Positions 33,369 to 42,340 of a stretch of DNA of 64,000 bases are shown piece by piece. The notes below the pieces were generated by a model that saw only the letters and a program-made list of their open reading frames with translations, was not told where the DNA came from and ran no database searches. Numbering within the stretch: position 1 is the first letter of the stretch; each line of letters begins with the position of its first letter. Source of the stretch: Bacteroidota bacterium. Its GTDB lineage: Bacteria; Bacteroidota; Bacteroidia; Bacteroidales; Bacteroidaceae. A program made the translations under genes and the position numbers. Location: the NCBI GenBank assembly GCA_023425865.1, contig JAFABV010000095.1, positions 1 through 64,000 on the forward strand, in the 5' to 3' direction.

Positions 33369-34352
33369 ATGGATGTCGTCAGATTTCTTAAGAACTGGAC
33401 CTTGCCGGTAGCCATGCTTACTGGTGTCTGCGTCTATTTGCTGTTCAGGTTCATCCCTGCGCTCAGGCCCATTGGCGCATGGTACGAACCGTATAACGAC
33501 AATGTGCTGCCCGACTTCATGTTTCTGATACTCTTCGTCACGTTCTGCAAGGTAGACTTCAGGAAGCTCAGGCTCGTGAAGTGGCACCTGTGGATCAGCC
33601 TGCAGCAAATCTTGTTCGTGCTGTTGCTCATCGGTCTCATCATGGGCTTTGGCCTCTCGGGCCACTCGTTGATCATGGTCGAGGCGGTGCTCGTCTGCAT
33701 CATAGGTCCCTGTGCCTCTGCCGCTGCCGTCGTGACAGCCAAGTTAGGGGGCAGCTTAGAAGAGATGACCACGTTCACCTTTGTCTCCAACCTGATTTCG
33801 GCGATACTCATTCCCGTATGTTTCCCCTTGCTTCCCCAGACACAGGCCACGGGCGCTCCTGTGGGTGTACTCTCGCTCTTCGTGCAGATACTCTGCGAGG
33901 TGAGCGTCGTGCTGCTGTTGCCTATGTTGTTGGCTTATATCGTGAAGCACGGCTTCAAGCGTTTCCATCGCTGGATAGTGGGCATCAAAGACCTGAGCTA
34001 TTACATGTGGGGCTGTTCGCTCGTTGTCGTCACGGGCACCACCGCCATGAATATCGCCGACGCGTGGAGCCACACTTCCGTCATCTTCTTGCTGTCCATC
34101 GCCTTCATGTCGCTCATACTCTGCATCGTGCAATTTGCCACCGGCCGCTTCATCGGCCATTATTTCGACAAGAGCATCGAGGCCGGGCAGAGCCTCGGGC
34201 AAAAGAACACAGCCTTTGCCATCTGGGTCGCCACGGCGTTCCTCCACCCGCTGTCTTCGGTGGGGCCAGGTTGTTACATACTGTGGCAGAATATCATTAA
34301 CTCCATCGAGATTTGGGCATTCAGCAAGCGTGGCCGTATCCATCATTCCTGA
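33369..34352 (+). CDS. Putative SBF/BASS-like membrane transporter
   Basis: A 327-residue inner-membrane protein with about ten hydrophobic segments. The segment GPCASAAAVVTAKLGGSLEEMT resembles the broken-helix region of the SBF (bile acid:sodium symporter) family (part: GPCASAAAVVTAKLGG), and the C-terminal QKNTAFAIWVATAF matches a second conserved crossover. The substrate is unknown; the family moves organic anions with sodium. It stands alone with its own promoter, divergent from the GH94 gene. Confidence 0.6.
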   Translation: MDVVRFLKNWTLPVAMLTGVCVYLLFRFIPALRPIGAWYEPYNDNVLPDFMFLILFVTFCKVDFRKLRLVKWHLWISLQQILFVLLLIGLIMGFGLSGHSLIMVEAVLVCIIGPCASAAAVVTAKLGGSLEEMTTFTFVSNLISAILIPVCFPLLPQTQATGAPVGVLSLFVQILCEVSVVLLLPMLLAYIVKHGFKRFHRWIVGIKDLSYYMWGCSLVVVTGTTAMNIADAWSHTSVIFLLSIAFMSLILCIVQFATGRFIGHYFDKSIEAGQSLGQKNTAFAIWVATAFLHPLSSVGPGCYILWQNIINSIEIWAFSKRGRIHHS

Positions 34353-34490
34353 TTGGCCGGCCTATGTTGTTTTCCCTCGGTCGCCATTCCATGTCGTTGC
34401 CTTGCGCTTCTGCGCTGTAGGCCTATGACAAAAGGCAGGTGCAAGGATGTTAATTTCGCCTTTGTTTTTTGCTTTGTGGGTAATTATGGG

Positions 34491-34498
34491 TAATTTTG
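34491..34498 (+). promoter_or_regulatory. Promoter -7 box for the surface-modification operon
   Basis: TAATTTTG followed by CAG. The longest frame of the next gene starts with a TTG inside this box, so the ATG at 34523 was chosen. Confidence 0.7.
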
Positions 34499-34522
34499 CA
34501 GCCGTTAACAAATAATAAGCCA

Positions 34523-36457
34523 ATGAGGATATTGAGGCGTGTGGCGCAGTTGGTACTGCAACCGGTTACTACGAATGCCGTGTTTTTCGTAACCATGTAT
34601 ATACTTGGCGTTCTGTGTGCCGTGCTCACGTTGCCCCACCATCGGAACGCGAGTCTGTATCCCCATCTTTTCCCCGAACTTTTTCTCGACGTATATCTTG
34701 CCTGCGTAGTGCTTACGGTGCTTCCCAAGAAGGTGCGCGTGTGGGTCAGACGGGTGCTCTATGTGGTGCTTTATGCCGTTGCCATTGTCGACGTATATTG
34801 TTTCTGGCAGTTTGAGTCTACCATCACCCCCACCATGCTGTTGCTTGTGGGCGAGACCGACAGCCGTGAGGCGGGCGACTTCCTTCGTTCTTACCTCTCT
34901 CCCGACGTGCTGTTTTCTCCCATCGGGTGGGTGATGCTATTGCTGTTGCTGCATGTGGCATGGACCATGCGCCGCCGCGTGTGGGCGATGATGAGCTATC
35001 GCGCCCAAATGCTTCTCAGGGGGCGTCTTCACCGTCTGCAGCCTTTTCTCCTTTCACTTTCGCGCAACGCGCTGCTTGCCGCGGCCCTTCTTGGCATGGT
35101 GGCATGGGGTGTTGTCGCCAGCTGGAACAACAAGGTGGGCATGACGCGCCTGATGACAGCGCCCACCATCGGCAGCGTGGAGCACATCCTTACCGAGAAA
35201 GACCATGCGGTGTTTTATCTGCCTATCTATCGCCTGGCGTTCAGCATTTACAGCAACAAGCTCGCTTCCGCGCAGATCGACCGTTGCATAGCCGCCGCTG
35301 AGAAGGTGACGGTAGACTCCTGTTCCTATCGTTCGCCCAACATCGTACTCATCATTGGCGAGAGCTATGGCCGTGCGCACTCGCAGCAGTATGGTTACCG
35401 CATGAAGACAACACCGCTTCAGAAGCGCCGCGAGGCGAGCGGTCTGCTCACCAAGTACAGCGACGTGGTGAGCTGCTGGAACCTCACGAGCTTTGTCTTC
35501 AAGAACATCCTCTCCATGCATGTCATCGGCCAGAAGGGAGAGTGGTGCGACTATCCGCTCTTCCCCGAGCTCTTCCGCAAGGCCGGTTACCGTGTCACCT
35601 TCCTTACCAACCAGTTCCTGCCCCAGGCCAAGGATGCCGTCTACGATTTCTCGGGCGGCTTCTTCCTCAACAATCCCACGCTCAACGAGGCGTTGTTCGA
35701 TACCCGCAATACCTCGCTGCATCGCTTTGACGACGGACTGTTGAAAGACTACGACAATTTCCTCAAGGCCGGCGACATCAAGATAGGCGCCAAGAAGGGC
35801 GAGCGCGCTGACACCAACCGCAACCTCATCATCTTCCACCTCATCGGGCAGCACGTCAGCTATCGCACACGCTATCCCAAGGACCGTGGCGTCTTCAAGG
35901 CCGACGACTACGCCGACTGGCGCCCCGACTTGACGCCCAAGAAGCGGGGCGTACTGGCCGACTACGACAATGCCGTACACTATAACGACTCTATCGTAGA
36001 CGCCATCATCCGCAGGTTTGAAAACGAGGAGGCCATTGTCATCTATATGCCCGACCATGGTGAAGAGTGCTACGAGCCCGGCCGCGACTTCTTCTGTCGC
36101 AACCACAGCGCCGCCGTAGACTGGGATTTGGCCCGTTATGAGTTTGAGGTGCCCTTCTGGATATGGACCTCGCACAAGTATGCCGTGCGCCACCCCGAGG
36201 TGTTCAAGGCCGTGAAAGACGCCAAGGACCGCAGGTTTATGACCGACGCGCTGCCCCATCTGATGACATGGCTGGCAGGCATATCGACGAAAGATTACCA
36301 CGACGAGTACAATATTCTATCGCCCAACTACAATGAGACGCGGCCGCGCATACTCAAAAACTCGGCCGACTACGACAAGCTCCGCGAGGCCGAGTGGCAA
36401 CGACAGGCCGCAAAGAGAGAGAAAGACAAGCAGAAAATAAACACCAACTGGAAATAG
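34523..36457 (+). CDS. Phosphoethanolamine transferase-like membrane sulfatase-fold protein
   Basis: A 644-residue protein: five membrane helices in the first 200 residues, then a periplasmic alkaline-phosphatase/sulfatase domain. The metal-binding start is SPNIVLIIGESYGRAHSQQYGY (part: NIVLIIGESYGRAHS), the likely nucleophile Thr is in SCWNLTSF, and the second metal site is MPDHGEECYEPG with His in FFCRNHSA. Relatives move phosphoethanolamine from phosphatidylethanolamine to lipid A or other glycans. It heads a run of tightly packed genes: acyltransferase, acyltransferase, UbiA, HAD, GtrA. Confidence 0.85.
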   Translation: MRILRRVAQLVLQPVTTNAVFFVTMYILGVLCAVLTLPHHRNASLYPHLFPELFLDVYLACVVLTVLPKKVRVWVRRVLYVVLYAVAIVDVYCFWQFESTITPTMLLLVGETDSREAGDFLRSYLSPDVLFSPIGWVMLLLLLHVAWTMRRRVWAMMSYRAQMLLRGRLHRLQPFLLSLSRNALLAAALLGMVAWGVVASWNNKVGMTRLMTAPTIGSVEHILTEKDHAVFYLPIYRLAFSIYSNKLASAQIDRCIAAAEKVTVDSCSYRSPNIVLIIGESYGRAHSQQYGYRMKTTPLQKRREASGLLTKYSDVVSCWNLTSFVFKNILSMHVIGQKGEWCDYPLFPELFRKAGYRVTFLTNQFLPQAKDAVYDFSGGFFLNNPTLNEALFDTRNTSLHRFDDGLLKDYDNFLKAGDIKIGAKKGERADTNRNLIIFHLIGQHVSYRTRYPKDRGVFKADDYADWRPDLTPKKRGVLADYDNAVHYNDSIVDAIIRRFENEEAIVIYMPDHGEECYEPGRDFFCRNHSAAVDWDLARYEFEVPFWIWTSHKYAVRHPEVFKAVKDAKDRRFMTDALPHLMTWLAGISTKDYHDEYNILSPNYNETRPRILKNSADYDKLREAEWQRQAAKREKDKQKINTNWK

Positions 36458-36459
36458 AC

Positions 36460-37566
36460 ATGGAAATCAGGCTCAATCAGGAACTGCTCACCCGGGCCGA
36501 GTGCGACGCTCTGCGTGGCCTTGCCATCTTAGGCATATTCCTGCACAACTACTGCCACTGGCTCAATCCTATCGTCAAGGAGAACGAATATCAATATTTC
36601 CAGCACAACGTAGACTGGTTTGCGCAGGTCATGAATCCTCCCGGTGAGTACTTCATCCTGCACATCCTTTCCTATTTTGGTCATTACGGTGTGCCCATCT
36701 TCCTGTTCCTGAGCGCCTTTGGCTTAGAGCGCAAGTATGGTTCGTTGCCCCTCTCACAGCCGGCTCCCAAGCGGTTGGGTTTCATACGCTACCATTTTCT
36801 CAAGCTTTTCAAGATGATGGTGGTAGGCTTCATCTGTTTTACGATTATCGACGCCATCACCCCTGGCCGATGGAATTATACCGTGTTGCAGATTGTTGCC
36901 CAGTTGGGTATGTTCAATAATCTGCTGCCTAATCCCGACCGTAACATCTGGCCCGGCCCTTACTGGTATTTCGGCCTGATGCTGCAGCTCTACATCGTCT
37001 ACCGTTTGCTGCTCTATCGTCGCCATTGGGCATGGACCGTGGGGCTCATGCTTCTCTGCACGTTGCCGCAGTTGATGATGGACCCCGAGGGCGAGTGGCT
37101 TAACCGTTACCGCTACAACTTCATGGGTGGCATGCTGCCCTTTGGCCTCGGATTGCTGTTCGCGCGCTATGGCGAGCGGGTCATCCTGTTGAGTCTCAAC
37201 GGTCTGGGCATATTCGTCTCCTTCGTCTTCTGTTCGTTTCTCGTCATGAGCATGGGCAGCAACTTCTATTTATGGAGCTTCGTGCCAGCGATGATCTGTT
37301 TGGCGTCCATCTATTTCATCAAGCTGTTCCAGGTCTTTGCCAGTCAGCCCCTCGTGTCGCGGCTCTTTGGTTGGCTGCGGTGGATGGGCAGTATATCGGC
37401 CGCGCTGTTTGTCATTCATCCGGTGCTGCGCAAGGTGTTCATCCCCATCTCTCGTCAGGGCGATGTCTATACCGGGCTGCTGCTCTACGTCGTGGCCAGC
37501 CTCGGGGCGGCATGGCTCATCCGTGAGGTCATGAAGAAGATACCCAACCCCAAGCTCAACGCATAA
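36460..37566 (+). CDS. Acyltransferase-3-type membrane protein 1
   Basis: A 368-residue polytopic protein with about ten membrane segments. The N terminus ECDALRGLAILGIFLHNYCHW matches the acyltransferase 3 family (part: DALRGLAILGIFLHN; the His is the presumed catalytic residue). Such proteins move acetyl or other acyl groups onto surface glycans. It starts two bases after the preceding stop; a longer GTG-start version would overlap the previous gene by 64 bases and was rejected. Confidence 0.85.
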   Translation: MEIRLNQELLTRAECDALRGLAILGIFLHNYCHWLNPIVKENEYQYFQHNVDWFAQVMNPPGEYFILHILSYFGHYGVPIFLFLSAFGLERKYGSLPLSQPAPKRLGFIRYHFLKLFKMMVVGFICFTIIDAITPGRWNYTVLQIVAQLGMFNNLLPNPDRNIWPGPYWYFGLMLQLYIVYRLLLYRRHWAWTVGLMLLCTLPQLMMDPEGEWLNRYRYNFMGGMLPFGLGLLFARYGERVILLSLNGLGIFVSFVFCSFLVMSMGSNFYLWSFVPAMICLASIYFIKLFQVFASQPLVSRLFGWLRWMGSISAALFVIHPVLRKVFIPISRQGDVYTGLLLYVVASLGAAWLIREVMKKIPNPKLNA

Positions 37567-37577
37567 GTCCTGTCACC

Positions 37578-38597
37578 ATGGAGACAAAGTCACCATACAT
37601 TCCTGATATCGAACTGACCAATATCAGCCGCTTTCGTGGCGAGCTGATGGGAGCCGCCATGCTCTTCATCATACTCTTTCACGTAGACCTCGACCGGTGG
37701 GATTACTTTTTCGGCCTTCGCCGCATGGGCAATATCGGTGTCGACATCTTCTTCTTCCTGAGTGGTGTGGGGCTGTGGTTCTCGTGGGTCAAGAGCCAAG
37801 ACTGGCGTAAGTTTTACAAGCGCCGTTTCGTGCGCATTTATCCGGCATGGCTCATCATCGCCTGTTTGTATTACATTCCCCGTTTTCGTGGGGGCGACAT
37901 GATGGCGTGGGTCGACCTGGTGGGCGACATCACCATCAACTGGGACTTCTGGTTGCACGATGAGCTGACGTTCTGGTACATTCCCGCCACCATGATGCTT
38001 TATCTCTTTGCCCCGCCTTATATGGAGCTTATCCGCCGCCACCCGGTCTACCGGTGGCTGCCGGTGGTGATGGTCATGTGGTGCATACTGGTGCAGTGGG
38101 TCACGCCCATCCACCAGGTAGTGGGCCATCTGGAGATATTCTGGAGCCGTGTGCCCATCTTCTTCATTGGCATCAACATGGGCGAGATGGTACGCCGTAA
38201 GGATACCGTCGATGGCACCGGCATCTGGATGATCATCCTGATGTTTGTCATGTCATTGGCTTCGAGTCTTTTTCTTGAGCAGGTGCGCCATGGCGAGTTT
38301 CCGCTCTTCATCGAGCGCATGCTCTATATTCCGCTCACCGTCACCTCGGTGATGCTGCTCAACCGCGTCTTCCGGCGTATGCCCGACCGTGCCAACCGTC
38401 TCTTCAGACTCGTGGGCGCGCTGAGCCTTGAGTGCTATCTCATACACATCCACTTTGTGTTGGTCTACATCCCCCACGACTGGAGCTACTGGCCCACCTT
38501 CTGCTGTTGCCTCATAGCCACCCTGCCCTTGGCCTGGATACTCCATAAGGTGGCCACGGCCATCGCCGACCAACTGAGCAAAACCTTGTCATTATGA
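37578..38597 (+). CDS. Acyltransferase-3-type membrane protein 2
   Basis: A 339-residue polytopic protein of the same family but only distantly similar to its neighbour. Motifs: RFRGELMGAAMLFIILFHVD with the conserved His, and GNIGVDIFFFLSGVGLWFS followed by FYKRRFVRIYPAWL. It lies 11 bases after acyltransferase 1 and overlaps the UbiA gene by four bases (ATGA). Two acyltransferases side by side suggest two positions or two acyl groups on one glycan. Confidence 0.87.
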   Translation: METKSPYIPDIELTNISRFRGELMGAAMLFIILFHVDLDRWDYFFGLRRMGNIGVDIFFFLSGVGLWFSWVKSQDWRKFYKRRFVRIYPAWLIIACLYYIPRFRGGDMMAWVDLVGDITINWDFWLHDELTFWYIPATMMLYLFAPPYMELIRRHPVYRWLPVVMVMWCILVQWVTPIHQVVGHLEIFWSRVPIFFIGINMGEMVRRKDTVDGTGIWMIILMFVMSLASSLFLEQVRHGEFPLFIERMLYIPLTVTSVMLLNRVFRRMPDRANRLFRLVGALSLECYLIHIHFVLVYIPHDWSYWPTFCCCLIATLPLAWILHKVATAIADQLSKTLSL

Positions 38598-39520
38598 AAC
38601 ATCTTCTGCGCCTGGTTCGCCCCTCCCAGTGGACCAAAAATGTATTTGTATTCGGTCCTGTCGTCTTTGGCGGTGCCTTGTTTCGTGGCGAGGCCCTGTG
38701 CCAGGCCGCACTGGCCTTCGTGGCCTTTAGCCTGGCGGCGTCGAGCATCTACTGCTTCAACGACATCAACGACGTGGCCGACGATATGCGCCATCCGGAG
38801 AAACGCCATCGCCCCATCGCCTCGGGCGCCGTCACCATTGCCCAGGCCTATGGGCTGATGGCAGGCCTTTTTGTGCTTTCCATGCTGGTGTGCGTCTGGC
38901 AGGCCCTGCTGTCGTCTCACGCCGCCGGAGAGTCGCCCTCGTCGGTGGTCGACTCTCCCGCCTTCGGCATGGGCGGTGTCATTCTGTTTTATTGGTTGCT
39001 GAACCTGGCTTATACCGCGCGCCTCAAGCAGTATGCCATTATCGATGTCTGCATCGTAGCCACAGGCTTCGTGCTGCGCCTCTTGGCGGGTGGCATGGCC
39101 ACGGGCATCACATTGAGCAAGTGGATTGTGCTCATGACCTTTCTCCTCACCCTGTTCATGGGCTTTGCCAAACGCCGCGACGACGTGCTGCGCATGGAGA
39201 AGACGGGCGAGGCGCCGCGCCGCAACACCAGCAGCTACAACATGACCTTCATCAATCAGGCCATCACCATCACCGCCGCCGTCACCCTGGTGTGCTACAT
39301 CATGTACACGGTGAGCCCCGAGGTGGTAAGCCAGTTTCATACCGACTACCTCTATCTCACCAGCGTCTTTGTCTTGCTGGGCCTGTTGCGCTACATACAG
39401 ATTGCCGTGGTGCAGGGCAAGAGCGGCAATCCCACCAAGGTGATGATACACGACCGCTTTATACAGTTAGACGTGCTGGCATGGCTTCTCACCTTTATCT
39501 TTATCATCTATGTGTGGTAA
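38594..39520 (+). CDS. UbiA family prenyltransferase, polyprenyl-phosphate phosphoribosyltransferase-like
   Basis: A 308-residue polytopic enzyme with about eight or nine membrane segments. It begins LVRPSQWTKNVFVFGPVVFG and has the first Asp-rich motif in YCFNDINDVADDMRHPEKRHRPIASG (part: NDINDVADDMRHPEKRHRP) and the second basic/acidic loop in FAKRRDDVLRMEKTG. This pattern is that of decaprenyl-phosphate phosphoribosyltransferase (Rv3806c type), which joins phosphoribosyl pyrophosphate to a polyprenyl phosphate, rather than of quinone or heme prenyltransferases. Neighbours (HAD phosphatase and GtrA) agree with that reading. Confidence 0.82.
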   Translation: MKHLLRLVRPSQWTKNVFVFGPVVFGGALFRGEALCQAALAFVAFSLAASSIYCFNDINDVADDMRHPEKRHRPIASGAVTIAQAYGLMAGLFVLSMLVCVWQALLSSHAAGESPSSVVDSPAFGMGGVILFYWLLNLAYTARLKQYAIIDVCIVATGFVLRLLAGGMATGITLSKWIVLMTFLLTLFMGFAKRRDDVLRMEKTGEAPRRNTSSYNMTFINQAITITAAVTLVCYIMYTVSPEVVSQFHTDYLYLTSVFVLLGLLRYIQIAVVQGKSGNPTKVMIHDRFIQLDVLAWLLTFIFIIYVW

Positions 39521-40133
39521 GGTGCATCTCTTCGATTTCGACGGTACGCTCACCACTGCCGACACGCTGCTGGCCTTTGTGGCTTTTGCCCGTGGGCGAG
39601 GCGCCTTGGTGGGCGGACTGCTGCGTTTCGCTCCGCTGCTGGTGCTCATGAAGCTGCGCCTTTATGCCAACTATCGTGTCAAGCAGAAGTTTTTTTCCCA
39701 TTATTTCAAGGGCATGACCCTTGAGCGGTTTGATACCCTGTGCCGCGACTTCGCGGCTTCCCACCGTCACCTGCTGCGTCCCGAGGGCATCGACACGCTC
39801 GACCGGGCGCTGCGCCAGGGCTGCCTGGTGTTGGTGGTGAGTGCCAGCGTAGACAACTGGGTGGCGCCCTTCTTCGACTCGTGGTTGTCGCGGCAGCCTC
39901 ACGACGCACCCCGTCTGCAGGTGCTCGGCACACAGGTAGAAGTGGCCGACGGCAAGCTCACCGGGCGGTTTCTCACGCCCAACTGCTACGGCGCCGAGAA
40001 GGTAAACCGTGTCAAGGCGGTGCTCACTCGTCCCCGCGCCGAATATGATATTGATGCCTACGGCGACAGTCGGGGCGATAAAGAAATGCTGGCTTATGCC
40101 GACCGAGCACATTACCAACCCTTCAGGCACTGA
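39510..40133 (+). CDS. HAD-IB family phosphatase
   Basis: A 207-residue soluble HAD hydrolase. Motif I is FDFDGTLTTADT (nucleophile Asp10 region), motif II VVSASVDNW, motif III Lys in GAEKVNRV, motif IV GDSRGDKEML. The order fits subfamily IB (phosphoserine-phosphatase-like). It overlaps the UbiA gene by 11 bases and the GtrA gene by 38 bases. By analogy with mycobacterial decaprenylphosphoryl-ribose synthesis, a likely substrate is the 5-phosphate of the polyprenyl-phosphoribose product. That function is inferred from context. Confidence 0.87.
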   Translation: MCGKVHLFDFDGTLTTADTLLAFVAFARGRGALVGGLLRFAPLLVLMKLRLYANYRVKQKFFSHYFKGMTLERFDTLCRDFAASHRHLLRPEGIDTLDRALRQGCLVLVVSASVDNWVAPFFDSWLSRQPHDAPRLQVLGTQVEVADGKLTGRFLTPNCYGAEKVNRVKAVLTRPRAEYDIDAYGDSRGDKEMLAYADRAHYQPFRH

Positions 40134-40518
40134 CCGTCGTGCCCGCCTCTTCGAGGTGCTGCGGTTTGGCGTCGTAGGTGTCACCGCCACCGCCATACAG
40201 TATGGCGTCTACCTGCTGTGTCTCAGGTGGATGGGCGCCGGCGTGGCCAATACGGTTGGCTATGCCGTCAGCTTCGTCTTCAACTTCTTCGCCACCACCT
40301 TCTTCACTTTCCGGGTGAAGGCCAATGCGCGGCGGGGCGCAGGCTTCGCGCTGAGCCATTTGGTCAATTACCTGCTCCAGATGTCTACCCTCGCGTGCTT
40401 TATCTGGTTGGGCGTGCCCAAGCCTTGGGCGCCTGTGCCCATGTTTGCCATTTGCGTACCCGTCAATTTTCTTTTGGTACGCCATTTCATGAGGCCGCGC
40501 CGAGGGCTCTTTCTGTGA
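40096..40518 (+). CDS. GtrA-like flippase protein
   Basis: A 140-residue membrane protein with four segments. It starts FEVLRFGVVGVTATAIQYGVY and contains TVGYAVSFVFNFFATTFFTF, both diagnostic for GtrA. GtrA proteins move polyprenyl-phosphate-linked sugars across the inner membrane; Rv3789 is the relative linked to decaprenylphosphoryl-arabinose. The ATG at 40096 lies inside the HAD gene, which suggests translational coupling. It closes the operon begun at 34523. Confidence 0.87.
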   Translation: MPTEHITNPSGTDRRARLFEVLRFGVVGVTATAIQYGVYLLCLRWMGAGVANTVGYAVSFVFNFFATTFFTFRVKANARRGAGFALSHLVNYLLQMSTLACFIWLGVPKPWAPVPMFAICVPVNFLLVRHFMRPRRGLFL

Positions 40519-40594
40519 TCTTCTCCAGCCCTCATGACTGCTCTCAGCGGCGTTGAGGCCGCATGTCTCACCCTTTCTGCTTTGATACTTCGGG

Positions 40595-40695
40595 TAAAAC
40601 CATCCCATGATTCTATATGAAACCATCGGATAATTCTATATGAAATCATCGGATAATTCTATATGAAACCATCGGATCATTTTATATAGAACCAT
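40595..40695. repeat. Array of ~23-bp palindromic repeats, copy 3
   Basis: Four units and a half of the same family as at 121-182 and 15121-15211: GGATAATTCTATA followed by an imperfect complement ending AAACCATC. It lies in the 355-base spacer (40519-40873) between gtrA and the first DUF6080-like gene; apart from the array and a promoter the spacer holds nothing recognisable. Confidence 0.85.
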
Positions 40696-40829
40696 TTGTG
40701 CTGCGATACGGAAGTGCCGGATGGTTTGGGTGGAGCGCTGCCGCCGTGAAGCGGTGGCGGTGTGGCGTGAAGGTGTTGAAGATGAGAGCAAAAAGTAGCT
40801 TAAATCTTGCCGCATGGTGTATTTTTTGG

Positions 40830-40837
40830 TACTTTTG
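40830..40837 (+). promoter_or_regulatory. Promoter -7 box for the DUF6080-like pair
   Basis: TACTTTTG followed by CAT, 36 bases before the ATG at 40874. The longest frame begins upstream of the box, which rules it out. Confidence 0.75.
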
Positions 40838-40873
40838 CATTTTTCTACACACAACCTTCACGGTGAGTTTACT

Positions 40874-42322
40874 ATGCGACAAGTCGTCAAAGACATATTC
40901 AGTATATTCAAGGTAAGGCGCGAGGAGCGCTGGGTGGCATGTGGCGCGTTGCTTTACACGCTGGTGCTCAATGCCCTGGTGGTGGCGCGCTATGCCGAGC
41001 AGTTTGTGGTGCCTTCAGACCATTATCACAAGCTGTTTGTGCGCACGTTTCATATCTCAGGCTTCGACCCACTGACCTATGCTGTCGTTTCGCAGTGGAG
41101 CACGGCGTACAACATCTATCGCCATCCGTTATTGGCCTTCATGATGTGGCCGCTGAGCCAGCTCAACCAACTCATCATCATGGCCACAGGCTACAATGGC
41201 GTGCAACTGTTGGTGGCGGCCCTGCTGGTGTGTTGTGCCTTCTACGCCTGCCTGCTGCTCTGCCGCATATTCCGCGAAATCGTGGGGTTGGGGCAGTGGG
41301 ACGCCGCATTGCTCGGTGCCCTGACCTACAGTTTTGCCTTTGTGATGCTCTCGGCCTGCGTGCCCGACCATTTCATGCTGTCGATGCTGATGCTGTTGCT
41401 CACGCTTTACGTGTCGGGACGCAAGATGCGGCAGGGCAAGGCCATGACCCTTGGCGAGTCGGCGGCGCTCTTCTTTCTCACTGCCGGCATATCGCTCAAC
41501 AACGGCATCAAGGTGCTCATGGCCAATCTCTTTGTCAACGGGTGCCGCTTCTGGCGGCCGCGCCACCTGCTGTTGGCCGTGGTGGTGCCTTGTGCCCTGA
41601 TCTGGGGCGTGGCGCGCGCCGAGTGGCATTACTATGAGCGACCCAACTACATAGCGCGCCAGCAGAAAAAGGCGGAGGCCGAACAGAAGCGCAAAGACCG
41701 CGTTGCCTATGCCTTTCGCGACACCACGCGGCTTCGCGACGAGGCTGCCATACGCGCAGGCATCGACAGTGCCATTGCCCGGCATGAGGCGGCACGCAAG
41801 GCCAAGGAGGCCAAGAAGGCGTGGCGTAAGAACATTGGCAAGCCCATCGCGAAAGGAGAATTTACGCAGTGGACCGACATCACCACGCCGCGCTGGGCTT
41901 CGGCCGTGGAGAATCTGATGGGGGAGTCCATACAGTTGCACCAAGACCATCTGCTCGAAGACAACCTCACACGCCGCCCGGTCATCGTCACCTATCGTTA
42001 TGCCATCAACTACGCGGTGGAGCTTTGCCTCGCGCTGCTCATCCTTGCCGGCGTGTGGTATGGGAGGCGAAGCAGGTTTCTGTGGCTTGCGATGAGTTTC
42101 TTGGGGTTCGACCTGTTCATTCACATGGTATTGGGATTCGGCATCAACGAGGTCTACATCATGTCGGCACACTGGCTATTCTGTTTTACCATAGCCATAG
42201 CCTATGTGTTCAGACGATGGCAGCACACGCGTCTGCACACCCCGCTGAGACTTCTTGCCACGACGCTCACACTCTTTCTCATGGCGTGGAACTGGTGGCT
42301 GTTGGTAGACTATCTGTATTAA
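40874..42322 (+). CDS. DUF6080-like polytopic membrane protein, paralog A
   Basis: A 482-residue inner-membrane protein with about ten hydrophobic segments, first of three paralogs. Shared motifs with paralogs B and C: HISGFDPLTYAV and RHPLL in the first outer loop, VPDHF near the middle, a GI...NNGIK segment, then GESIQLHQDHLLEDN...RP and GFGINEVYIMSAHW near the C terminus. Between NNGIK and GESI it has an insert of roughly 100 residues, very rich in Lys, Arg, Glu and Ala, probably a cytoplasmic coiled coil. The layout (many segments, conserved acidic and His residues in outer loops) resembles GT-C-type membrane glycosyltransferases, but I cannot show activity. I believe the family is DUF6080; function unknown. 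Confidence 0.75.
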   Translation: MRQVVKDIFSIFKVRREERWVACGALLYTLVLNALVVARYAEQFVVPSDHYHKLFVRTFHISGFDPLTYAVVSQWSTAYNIYRHPLLAFMMWPLSQLNQLIIMATGYNGVQLLVAALLVCCAFYACLLLCRIFREIVGLGQWDAALLGALTYSFAFVMLSACVPDHFMLSMLMLLLTLYVSGRKMRQGKAMTLGESAALFFLTAGISLNNGIKVLMANLFVNGCRFWRPRHLLLAVVVPCALIWGVARAEWHYYERPNYIARQQKKAEAEQKRKDRVAYAFRDTTRLRDEAAIRAGIDSAIARHEAARKAKEAKKAWRKNIGKPIAKGEFTQWTDITTPRWASAVENLMGESIQLHQDHLLEDNLTRRPVIVTYRYAINYAVELCLALLILAGVWYGRRSRFLWLAMSFLGFDLFIHMVLGFGINEVYIMSAHWLFCFTIAIAYVFRRWQHTRLHTPLRLLATTLTLFLMAWNWWLLVDYLY

Positions 42323-42340
42323 TGCCCTGAAGCGAAGCGT

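Noticed and set aside
34441..34500. TTG start for the phosphoethanolamine-transferase-like gene at 34496
   Set aside because: The TTG lies inside the TAATTTTG promoter box; the ATG at 34523 is the first usable start.
35054..36301. A 415-codon leftward frame opposite the phosphoethanolamine-transferase-like gene
   Set aside because: Antisense shadow of a protein with clear metal motifs; no promoter or ribosome-binding site and no family resemblance.
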